Source: Pseudomonadota bacterium (GTDB lineage: Bacteria; Pseudomonadota; Gammaproteobacteria; Burkholderiales; Nitrosomonadaceae). From it: a DNA stretch of 6,670 nucleotides. The notes beneath the pieces are model-generated. The model ran no database searches, was not told where the DNA came from, and saw nothing but the letters and a program-made list of their open reading frames with translations. The stretch lies in NCBI GenBank assembly GCA_018240935.1, contig JAFEEV010000069.1, forward strand, positions 1-6,670, in the 5' to 3' direction. A program made the position numbers and the translations under genes. Every line of letters begins with the position of its first letter. The stretch's first letter is position 1. Shown here in pieces: positions 1 through 5,278 of this stretch.

Positions 1-49
1 CGCTGCACGGTTTTTAGGCAGTTGACTTACCCAAAACCGGGGGTGATCG

Positions 50-319
50 TCAGCCATCCATTCCGGCTAGTAATTCCTTCAATCGGATTTCCTGTCTGTT
101 GAGTTCAGCGAGTACATCTTCTTCCTTTCCGTAAAGATCAAGTACGGGGATTTTCAGCCGGTAACTTTCTGTGATTCTCTCTAACCCTGTTATTCTTTCG
201 TTGATCCGTCTGATTTCCAATTCAGCCGCACGCCTACAGGCAACAGAGCAATACACTTTTTTCCTTCCCGTGCCCTTGCTTTCTTCGATTGGTTGTTTAC
301 ATTTCACACAGTTTCCCAT
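50..319 (-). CDS. Small zinc-finger / coiled-coil protein, function unknown (89 aa)
   Basis: The ATG at 319-317 is preceded by AAGGAG (330-325) with a 5-base spacer, so the start is well supported. The N-terminus has a treble-clef-like cysteine pattern, CxxC at residues 4-7 and YCxxxC at 23-28, followed by basic residues. Such short Cys4 fingers occur in many small bacterial DNA- or RNA-binding proteins. Residues 30-85 are charged and helical (repeated E/R/L/I), probably a coiled coil or dimerisation helix. It is the last minus-strand gene seen, 233 bases beyond the 213-codon gene, so it may have its own promoter in the dyad-rich gap or be the distal gene of the replication operon. I do not recognise a named family; a role in binding the element's nucleic acid is inference. 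Confidence 0.75.
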   Translation of the reverse strand: MGNCVKCKQPIEESKGTGRKKVYCSVACRRAAELEIRRINERITGLERITESYRLKIPVLDLYGKEEDVLAELNRQEIRLKELLAGMDG

Positions 320-552
320 CGTAACTCCTTATATAAATTAGTATTCATTTCTCCACCCCCCCCTTATTAAAATGCAGTTTTTTGCAAACGTAGACTATGC
401 CCGGTCTGGAAATTAAAGAGCTGTAGAGATTTAGACCGCCCCCGGTCTGATATGGGCAGGGTATACCCCCCATGCCGATTTCCCGCACACAAAAATCTGA
501 TGGACCGAACGGTCTTTAAACCGGAACCGCTAGACTTTTGAACCGCCCCCGG
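320..552. other. Dyad-rich non-coding gap
   Basis: No convincing gene lies here on either strand. The stretch holds a run of eight C at 356-363, a 10-bp perfect palindrome GGGTATACCC at 459-468 (extended by ATGGG/CCCAT at 452-456 and 469-473, with a two-base CA bulge), and several short inverted repeats built on GACCG/CGGTC. I see no strong sigma70 promoter for the zinc-finger gene. The density of symmetry suggests protein binding sites, a replication or recombination locus, or transcript hairpins between the two genes. Confidence 0.5.
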
Positions 553-554
553 TT
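392..554. repeat. Family of short GACCG/AACCG inverted repeats
   Basis: The members are 392-407 (AGAC, 8-base centre, GTCT), 433-448 (AGACCG-CCCC-CGGTCT, six-base arms), 503-514 (GACCG-AA-CGGTC) and 541-554 (AACCG-CCCC-CGGTT, overlapping the TAA of the upstream gene). The 12-mer ACCGCCCCCGGT occurs exactly at 435-446 and 542-553. The copies at 392-407 and 433-448 are both 16 bases long and share their first four and last eight bases. None is followed by a good U-tract in the minus-strand transcript, so simple terminators are unlikely. Sites for a dimeric or oligomeric DNA-binding protein are the better guess. Confidence 0.5.
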
Positions 555-1194
555 ATGCCTTGGTTTGGTAGTCAGTGCAAGAATCGGGCGCAATCAGTAC
601 ACGTTCGCCGATATAGAAAGCTTCAAGCATGTGATGCTGTTTGCCGCACACGTAGCGATACACCGCGCGGCCGCCGGTTGGTATCCGTTCCATGTTGATA
701 TGTTTGCACCCTTGGCAGCTTGTTCCCGTTCCACGGTGTTCAGTGAACGGACGGATTGCTTTGTGTGGATTGATACCGTGATTCTGGCAAAGTATCGCCC
801 ATGATTTGATTTGTTCGGATTGTGGAATGGATTGGAGTTTCCAAATTGCTTCGAGTGTTTCTTCCTTGCTGATTGTTGCTTTATTGCAACAAGTCAATAG
901 CAGGGTAACTGCAATCGGATTCACAGGGTGCGTTTTTGCCGCGCAATAATTATCTGAAGCCACCCCTTCACCGAGCGAGTTATTTTCTCGTTCAAGTCCT
1001 ACCCCCTTATTTTTTAGTAGGGCAGGTAGGGCGAGTAGGGCAGAATCGTCAAGAACGGCTTGTTCATTGGCTTCTAGCTGCCCTACTTTTTTGATGTTTC
1101 TTTCGGAACCAGTAGGGCGCGCCCTACTATTGGGGGTGTTTTCCGATGTTTCGGCATCGTTTTCCGCCCTAATCAGCTCATCCCAATCAATCAC
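553..1194 (-). CDS. Conserved-type element protein with C-terminal Cys4 cluster, unknown function (213 aa)
   Basis: I start this at the GTG at 1194-1192 (reads MIDWDELIRAE) because GGGAGG lies six bases upstream. The open frame extends further to 1284, but that part lies inside the primase gene. The start overlaps the primase TGA (1189-1187) by eight bases, so translation is probably coupled. Residues 1-90 are low-complexity and lie over the GTAGGGC repeat cluster, giving fragments such as VGQL and LLALPALL. Residues 95-150 are helical. The C-terminal part has Cys160, Cys163, Cys183 and Cys206 with nearby His165, His187 and His188, a zinc-ribbon-like arrangement ending in a RVLIAPxxC pattern. 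From memory, similar proteins follow DUF927 primases in other proteobacterial elements. Function is unknown; an accessory DNA-binding replication factor is a guess. Confidence 0.78.
   Translation of the reverse strand: MIDWDELIRAENDAETSENTPNSRARPTGSERNIKKVGQLEANEQAVLDDSALLALPALLKNKGVGLERENNSLGEGVASDNYCAAKTHPVNPIAVTLLLTCCNKATISKEETLEAIWKLQSIPQSEQIKSWAILCQNHGINPHKAIRPFTEHRGTGTSCQGCKHINMERIPTGGRAVYRYVCGKQHHMLEAFYIGERVLIAPDSCTDYQTKA
1017..1127. repeat. Iteron-like cluster of GTAGGGC heptamers
   Basis: The heptamer GTAGGGC occurs on the plus strand at 1017-1023, 1026-1032, 1035-1041 and 1112-1118. Its inverse GCCCTAC occurs at 1080-1086 and 1121-1127. The first three copies are in tandem with a 9-base period. 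Short A/T runs flank copies (about 1007-1016 and 1083-1092). All lie inside the 213-codon gene, in the part coding for its low-complexity segment. Six copies in 111 bases is far above chance and unlikely to be driven by the protein, since copies fall in both orientations and more than one frame. A replication origin or initiator binding site is the leading inference. Confidence 0.6.
1111..1128. repeat. 18-bp perfect palindrome
   Basis: AGTAGGGCG joined directly to its reverse complement CGCCCTACT gives a perfect 18-bp palindrome with no spacer. It is formed by two head-to-head copies of the GTAGGGC unit of the surrounding cluster. It lies within the coding sequence of the 213-codon protein (reads SRARPT). 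Confidence 0.85.
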
Positions 1195-4021
1195 TTTCAC
1201 CCTCCCAGATTGTTGGAAGGATATGAAAAACACGCTTCCGGCCTTCACCCGGCAGGTTAACTTTGGGCTGAAGATTCTTCCCATCGCCCTTCATAAATCC
1301 CCGGTCAATCAGCAATCGCGCAACCGCCTTATAATCAAAACCCTTGCATATTTCCGTTTTGAACACTTCCGGATAGGCGAAAAACTCAAGATTACCTTCA
1401 TGATTCTTTTCACGGAACCCCGCTTTGTTCAAAGTCTTAGGCGCGTGGTTATCATCAACAATCGACCGGTCAATATCCGCAAACCGTCCTTCACCGTGCA
1501 GTTCCAGAAAATGCCGAACCTGTTCAATCATGGCTCGCTCTTCCTTGTTGCCTTCACCGCCGAAGGCTTGCAGCCACGCCTTAAAACACGTGATGGCGGC
1601 TTGCATCGCTTCACCCGGCGGCCAGCCGGTAATACCCCAATCGGAAGCCAATTCACCCGCAGCACCGGCCAAAGCGAACCTTGCCGCTACTCGCTGCGCT
1701 TGGCCACTGGCGGCACTGCTAAGCGTTGCCTTCTCGAACTTTTGCCGGGCATCGAAGAGCGATTCCCGCAACATTTCCCGATGTTTCAGCACCTGTTCGA
1801 TGAAAGCAGGGAAGGCTGTGCCATAGTGTTTATTGACAGCCGCATTCAATGCTTTGGCGAATTCGTGCCCATTCTCGAAGCCGTGCAGATTCTCGAAGCA
1901 GCCCAAACCTTGCCCGGCATCGGCGGGAATGTCCGCCATGCGCAGTTCAGCCCCGGCGGGCGTTTTTTTGCCAGCTTCAGCCACATGCTGGCTTAGACTC
2001 AATTCACCGGCGGACAAAAACAGTAACCGCCATTTAGCGGTACTTCGTGCGCCCCCGGTCACATTCGCTCGCACCTTGGCCACACCGTTCGCCAGCATGT
2101 AAGCCGATTCCCCGGCAATCCGGGCATCGATCATCTTCAATTCATCCAGGGTCAAGAGTGCGTCACAGTGAGACAGGGCGGTACTTTCCAAGCCATTGTC
2201 CGTACTTCGCCAGCGTTGCAAAAATTCAGGCGAACCGCACACGCTACCGGCTACGGTTAAAGCGCTGGTTTTGCCGCTGGAAGTCGTGCCGCGAAGATGG
2301 AAGCCGCCCGATTCCATTTCAATCAAATGCAGCAGCGGTGCGGCAAAGGCAATCGATACGGCAAACGTCAAGCGGCTATTCCCCACGCATAAAGCCGCTA
2401 CATGCTCGCGCCATTGCTTCAGCGTGCCACGCTGTTTGAATGGATTTGAATCCGGGCGGTTATCGTTGAATAACCATTCCTCATCGGATTGGCCAATTGA
2501 GGTATCAGGCAATACGAACGTCAAGCCATCGCCGGAACCATGCCAGCCGGTGCGGTTTGTAGTTCGGGCACGTTTCTCGGGGTTTTGTGTTTGCAGGTAC
2601 TCAATGACTAATTGCCGTGACTTGGGCGCGATGGTCAATCCTTCGGAAAGCAGGCGGCCTGAAGCTTCCAAGCCATCGCCATTAAACGAACGGGCGGGAA
2701 TAACCAACTGCTTAACCTTACTATCCGGATCAGCGAAACGAACCAGCGTTCCCCATTCCCTTGAATCGGTATCCCTTGCCAGCGCCAGCACTTCCAGCCG
2801 TGCGCACACCTTGCGGCGGCGTAACCGCCCGTCTTTGGTCGGTTCCAGAAAGTACAAGCCGTCATTGAATAACTCAAATCCACGTTGCACGGCTTCCGCT
2901 TGCGGTTCTTCGGGTTTATCGGCTGGCTTCGATTGCCCGGCGCCGGGATTGGCATCAGATAGGAATGCATCCTCACGCTTGATGAAATCGCCGAACCGGA
3001 CAGCATCCCAGCCGCACGCCACCAAATCGGCGGCATCGTCTCCCGGCTGCAATGGTTCACCGGCTCCGCGCTCCAACCGATCGACATCCAACACCCGAAC
3101 CGAACGCGCATCGGCAGCCGTTAAGCGCTTCACCAAATCACCGGCGGCTTTCTTGCCGGGTAGATCGTAATCCGGGAAGATTACGCAATCACGCCCGGCC
3201 AGCGGGGTATAATCCGATTTCTCCACGGCTTGGCTTCCACCTTGCCAGCACAATACAGGATGATCGGGCAGCAGCTTTTGCAGGGCTTCCGCTGCCTTTT
3301 CGCCTTCGGTGAACCATACTTCAGCATCAGGAAATTGCAGCAATCCCGGCAAACCGTACAACGGTCGCAATCCCGGCGGAACTTTGAACCGCCATTCGTA
3401 TTTATTGCCTCTTTGCCAAAGTGTCAGCGGCGAAAACTGTTTCTTCTCACCCTTGGGCTTGTCGTACCGGTCATGATAAAAATTGACGCGGCCATCTTGA
3501 GCAAGGTATGGATACCGCTTTGACGGCTTCCCGTGTTTCGCATGTGCGGCGGGTGGCTTCGGTGCATCATCGGGAACCGGCATGACACACTTCCAACCGT
3601 CATTATCATCATCACCGCCCGGCGGAACCGGGGCGGCTTTCGATTCTTGTCTGTTGGCTGATTGTTTACCATTGCCGGGCTTTCTTGAATCGCTGCTAGC
3701 GCGTTTTGGCGGGTTGCTTTCTTCCGGTTCGATACCCAGAAAAGCCGCCAAACGGCGGGCGGCTTGTCCTTGGGTTTCGTTTTCCAAATAGCTCACCAAT
3801 GCCACCAGATCAAGACCCTTGTCGCCAGTGGCAAAGTCTGACCATGCGCCGGTATTCAAATTGATTGAGAACGAACCCGGCGCGCTGTCCGATCTCTTCG
3901 GATTCAGCGGTAGGTATTCATGCCCTTCACGCTTGCCACCGGGCAGCCAATGATTCAGAACGGAATCAATGCTACCCAGCGCAGCGGTTGCCACCCGTTT
4001 AATGTAGGGGATCGTTGGCAT
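1187..4021 (-). CDS. TOPRIM and DUF927-type primase-helicase of a mobile element (944 aa)
   Basis: This is the likely replication initiator: RNA primer synthesis coupled to SF3/AAA-type helicase activity, as in satellite-phage replicases. I choose the ATG at 4021-4019, six bases after GGAGG; a GTG two codons upstream is less well placed. Residues 1-100 form a primase-like N-terminal domain (GxWxDFATGDKGLDLV near 58-76) without CHC2 zinc ligands. Residues 105-165 are a proline- and charge-rich linker. TOPRIM motifs are TEGEKAA at 238-244, PDYD at 283-286 and PGDDAADL at 326-333. The DUF927-type ATPase spans roughly 378-700, with Walker A GTTSSGKT at 578-585 and Walker B LLTLDE at 622-627. The C-terminus may be a winged-helix DNA-binding region. 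The gene is intact. It overlaps the 137-codon gene by 23 bases and the 213-codon gene by eight. Confidence 0.95.
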   Translation of the reverse strand: MPTIPYIKRVATAALGSIDSVLNHWLPGGKREGHEYLPLNPKRSDSAPGSFSINLNTGAWSDFATGDKGLDLVALVSYLENETQGQAARRLAAFLGIEPEESNPPKRASSDSRKPGNGKQSANRQESKAAPVPPGGDDDNDGWKCVMPVPDDAPKPPAAHAKHGKPSKRYPYLAQDGRVNFYHDRYDKPKGEKKQFSPLTLWQRGNKYEWRFKVPPGLRPLYGLPGLLQFPDAEVWFTEGEKAAEALQKLLPDHPVLCWQGGSQAVEKSDYTPLAGRDCVIFPDYDLPGKKAAGDLVKRLTAADARSVRVLDVDRLERGAGEPLQPGDDAADLVACGWDAVRFGDFIKREDAFLSDANPGAGQSKPADKPEEPQAEAVQRGFELFNDGLYFLEPTKDGRLRRRKVCARLEVLALARDTDSREWGTLVRFADPDSKVKQLVIPARSFNGDGLEASGRLLSEGLTIAPKSRQLVIEYLQTQNPEKRARTTNRTGWHGSGDGLTFVLPDTSIGQSDEEWLFNDNRPDSNPFKQRGTLKQWREHVAALCVGNSRLTFAVSIAFAAPLLHLIEMESGGFHLRGTTSSGKTSALTVAGSVCGSPEFLQRWRSTDNGLESTALSHCDALLTLDELKMIDARIAGESAYMLANGVAKVRANVTGGARSTAKWRLLFLSAGELSLSQHVAEAGKKTPAGAELRMADIPADAGQGLGCFENLHGFENGHEFAKALNAAVNKHYGTAFPAFIEQVLKHREMLRESLFDARQKFEKATLSSAASGQAQRVAARFALAGAAGELASDWGITGWPPGEAMQAAITCFKAWLQAFGGEGNKEERAMIEQVRHFLELHGEGRFADIDRSIVDDNHAPKTLNKAGFREKNHEGNLEFFAYPEVFKTEICKGFDYKAVARLLIDRGFMKGDGKNLQPKVNLPGEGRKRVFHILPTIWEGESD
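1201..1206 (-). promoter_or_regulatory. Ribosome binding site fixing the GTG start of the 213-aa gene
   Basis: GGGAGG lies inside the last codons of the primase gene, six bases before the GTG at 1194-1192. Another in-frame GTG (1200-1198) directly abuts the site and is too close. This decides the start in favour of the shorter protein. Confidence 0.75.
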
Positions 4022-4412
4022 CGTCACCCTCCGGAAGGCTCCCTACTTCAGTTAAAATTTCTTCGTAATCGTCCCGCTCTGATAGCGCAGCCAATATCCG
4101 AACTTGTGAATGCAAGGCTATCCTGTACGCTATTCTCAAACCTTCTACCGCATCTCGGGCGCATCGCTCCACATCCGCCATCGCAACGGCTAATTCACGA
4201 TCATTCAATATTGCGTCTTTTAGCTCATCGAATGACTTTGTCACCACAAGCAAAGCAGCTCTGCGAACCGCCCCGGTTTGATTAAGCCTTTCTTCAAACT
4301 TGAAAACTTGGGATTTTTCTAACAATGCGGGCGCGCCCTTGCAGGATTCCAGCAATCTTTCAAAATCTTCTGTGGAAAGTTCTTTTGATTGAGTTTCTTG
4401 ATTTGTAGTCAT
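3999..4412 (-). CDS. Small acidic helical protein, unknown function (137 aa)
   Basis: Start chosen at the ATG 4412-4410 (reads MTTNQETQ), seven bases after AAGGAG (4425-4420). Another ATG at 4418-4416 overlaps the TGA of the preceding gene as ATGA but sits one base from the ribosome binding site. The protein looks almost wholly alpha-helical, with no cysteine cluster, signal peptide or membrane span: residues 12-45 are amphipathic, about 50-110 a long A/L/V/R-rich helical stretch, and the C-terminus is acidic (EGDDAND). It ends inside the first codons of the primase gene (23-base overlap) and is thus translationally tied to it. A replication accessory or primase partner would fit the position, but nothing in the sequence proves it and I do not recognise a family. 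Confidence 0.75.
   Translation of the reverse strand: MTTNQETQSKELSTEDFERLLESCKGAPALLEKSQVFKFEERLNQTGAVRRAALLVVTKSFDELKDAILNDRELAVAMADVERCARDAVEGLRIAYRIALHSQVRILAALSERDDYEEILTEVGSLPEGDDANDPLH
4028..4032 (-). promoter_or_regulatory. Ribosome binding site fixing the ATG start of the primase gene
   Basis: GGAGG is followed by a six-base spacer and the ATG at 4021-4019. The alternative GTG at 4027-4025 directly abuts this site, so it is disfavoured. The site lies within the coding sequence of the 137-codon gene, which suggests reinitiation by ribosomes translating that gene. Confidence 0.75.
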
Positions 4413-4414
4413 GG

Positions 4415-4690
4415 TCATGCTCCTTTGTTTGAACGGTTTCGGGAAAACCGCCGCCCGTGCGGGACACGGGGCGGGCGGATAAATCGGGTTAGCAGACCGG
4501 GGATAAGACCGGCGAGCCTTTCGGCTCCCCAAAATATCCACCCAAAACAAAAGGGCAAATAAATAACGGATACAAAAAAACCGCTCAGCGGCGGTATCCG
4601 CTTATCCAACAGGCTGCTAAACCCGTCCATTGACCTTGCAATGGCAAGCCAAGAATAAAGCCAGAAGATTGCATTTGTCAACGGGAACAT
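4415..4690 (-). CDS. Small two-span membrane protein, unknown function (91 aa)
   Basis: The ATG at 4690-4688 shares its A with the TAA of the preceding gene (TAATG), a classical coupling junction, and GGAGG lies nine bases upstream. Residues about 3-18 and 37-60 are strongly hydrophobic and aromatic (for example LTNAIFWLYSWLAIA, and FFVSVIYLPFCFGWIFWG), predicting two membrane spans with a short loop between. The C-terminal 25 residues are strongly basic (RPPRVPHGRRFSRNRS) and overlap a strong RNA hairpin. No family recognised. A membrane protein between alpA and the primase is unusual. An exclusion, toxin- or holin-like role is possible but speculative. The tight junctions at both ends support it as a real gene despite its size. 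Confidence 0.65.
   Translation of the reverse strand: MFPLTNAIFWLYSWLAIARSMDGFSSLLDKRIPPLSGFFVSVIYLPFCFGWIFWGAERLAGLIPGLLTRFIRPPRVPHGRRFSRNRSNKGA
4434..4478 (-). terminator. Strong hairpin with U-run, overlapping a rival hairpin (possible attenuator)
   Basis: In the minus-strand transcript, 4478-4448 folds as a very GC-rich stem (about 12 pairs with two one-base bulges; CCCGTG/CACGGG nearest the TCCCG loop) and is followed at once by UUUU and then CCC. A second hairpin, CGGTTT-TCCCG-AAACCG (4450-4434), uses the CGG at the foot of the first stem plus the U-run, so the two cannot form fully together. It lies in the last codons of the membrane-protein gene and just before the 137-aa/primase pair, a sensible place to damp transcription into the replication genes. 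Ribosomes translating the membrane protein would disrupt it. Confidence 0.35.
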
Positions 4691-4890
4691 TATGCACACC
4701 CTCCGTTTGATCGATGTTCTAACCATTTGAAAAGGTCATACGCAAAAATATGTTGCTTCCGCGTATGCCTTGGATGATCTGCAACCCAAGCTTGCAACAG
4801 GTCATATACTTGACCGGGTGCGGGTGGCGATAATCTGCAAGCGCACGTTGCGGCTATCCTTCTTGATGAAGGGATAAGCTGAATAAACAT
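4690..4890 (-). CDS. Small basic protein, unknown function (66 aa)
   Basis: The ATG at 4890-4888 lies two bases after the alpA stop (4895-4893). The only ribosome-binding-like sequence is a G-run (GGGGG, six bases upstream), so translation probably depends on coupling with alpA. The protein starts MFIQLIPSSRRIAAT, has a central LSPPAPGQVYDLLQAW segment and ends in an aromatic helical part (HIFAYDLFKWLEHR). Two cysteines at 16 and 18 and one near the C-terminus do not form a clear metal site. The stop TAA overlaps the next gene's ATG. I believe small proteins of this kind recur beside alpA in proteobacterial elements, but this is memory, not a search. No function can be assigned. Confidence 0.7.
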   Translation of the reverse strand: MFIQLIPSSRRIAATCACRLSPPAPGQVYDLLQAWVADHPRHTRKQHIFAYDLFKWLEHRSNGGCA

Positions 4891-4892
4891 GA

Positions 4893-5165
4893 TTAACCCC
4901 CGGAATGCTTGCCGGATGCGCTGCTTTCAATCTGCGCATGAATCCACGCCTGAACTTCAGATTCACGCCAGCGACTGGCATTGCCGATCTTGACCGGCGC
5001 TGGAAACTTACCTTCTTTGATTAGCTGATAAATGAAACTGGATTTAAATCCGGATCGTGATTCAACTTCCGGAAGTGGTAGTAGTTTTTCTGTTGCCGGT
5101 ATTGCGGGTAATTTTCCGACTTCTGGGGTTAAATGATGCTGCGGTGTTGATGCTGTTTGACGCAT
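4893..5165 (-). CDS. alpA: AlpA-family phage/satellite transcriptional regulator (90 aa)
   Basis: A DNA-binding regulator of the AlpA (CP4-57 regulator, MerR-like HTH) family. In known elements AlpA proteins activate excision or other element genes. The ATG at 5165-5163 follows AAGGAGG (5176-5170), a full-strength ribosome binding site. Residues 1-25 are a poorly structured leader. Residues 27-80 carry the family pattern: LLPLPEVESRSGFKSSFIYQLIK (helix-turn-helix), then GKFPAPVKIG, then SRWRESEVQAWI. The family is usually 60-90 residues, so the gene looks complete. It heads the tight operon running into the primase, which links replication to its promoter. A 20-bp dyad 20 bases upstream of the start is a candidate operator. 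Targets cannot be inferred, as the integrase gene is not in view. Confidence 0.9.
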   Translation of the reverse strand: MRQTASTPQHHLTPEVGKLPAIPATEKLLPLPEVESRSGFKSSFIYQLIKEGKFPAPVKIGNASRWRESEVQAWIHAQIESSASGKHSGG

Positions 5166-5184
5166 TGCGCCTCCTTATCAATTC

Positions 5185-5204
5185 ATAACCACGAATGCGG
5201 TTAT
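5185..5204 (-). promoter_or_regulatory. Candidate operator dyad upstream of alpA
   Basis: ATAACC (5185-5190) and GGTTAT (5199-5204) form perfect six-base arms around eight bases, just upstream of the alpA ribosome binding site. As DNA it could be an operator for AlpA itself or for the divergent HTH protein; as RNA it could form a short hairpin before the Shine-Dalgarno. I found no convincing -35/-10 pair in the 93-base gap, so alpA may also be read from the upstream gene's promoter. Confidence 0.35.
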
Positions 5205-5246
5205 TTCGATGAGGCACTTTAAAGATGCTATGTATTGCTGAATACC

Positions 5247-5278
5247 AAAAGCCGCAAGCTATTTTTCGTGGGCTTTTT
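5247..5278. terminator. Weak, possibly bidirectional terminator at the end of the 260-aa gene
   Basis: AAAAGCC (5247-5253) and GGCTTTT (5271-5277) are perfect seven-base arms with a 17-base loop spanning the TAG of the 260-codon gene. Read on the minus strand the 3' arm ends in GGCUUUUGG; on the plus strand it ends in GGCUUUUUG. The long loop and short U-run make termination inefficient at best, so some read-through into alpA is likely. Confidence 0.3.

Noticed and set aside
1..49. A gene, attachment site or terminator at the left edge
   Set aside because: Only 49 bases are available. I see an ACCGGGGG word (36-43) that is the inverse of CCCCCGGT in the dyads, but nothing that supports a feature call.
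541..554. Inverted repeat at the 213-aa gene stop as a rho-independent terminator
   Set aside because: The five-base stem is followed in the minus-strand transcript by CAAAAGUCUAG with no U-run, so a classical terminator is not supported.
538..804. Plus-strand open frame of 88 codons opposite the end of the 213-aa gene
   Set aside because: The minus strand codes for the conserved-looking Cys4 region here; the plus frame has no ribosome binding site and no motif.
1017..1043. Three tandem GTAGGGC units as a CRISPR array
   Set aside because: The units are seven bases with two-base gaps, far shorter than CRISPR repeats and spacers; no cas genes are present. Iteron-like repeats fit better.
1067..1996. 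Long plus-strand open frame (309 codons) opposite the primase and 213-aa genes
   Set aside because: It lies fully antisense to the primase with its recognisable Walker and TOPRIM motifs, has no ribosome binding site and no recognisable domain; it is a shadow of the GC-rich coding strand.
2196..3170. Long plus-strand open frame (324 codons) opposite the primase
   Set aside because: Its composition is dominated by S, R, P and A as expected for an antisense shadow; there is no family motif or translation signal.
4514..4527. GAGCC-GAAA-GGCTC hairpin with GNRA loop on the minus strand
   Set aside because: It is short and fully inside the membrane-protein coding sequence with no U-run; probably incidental, though stable.
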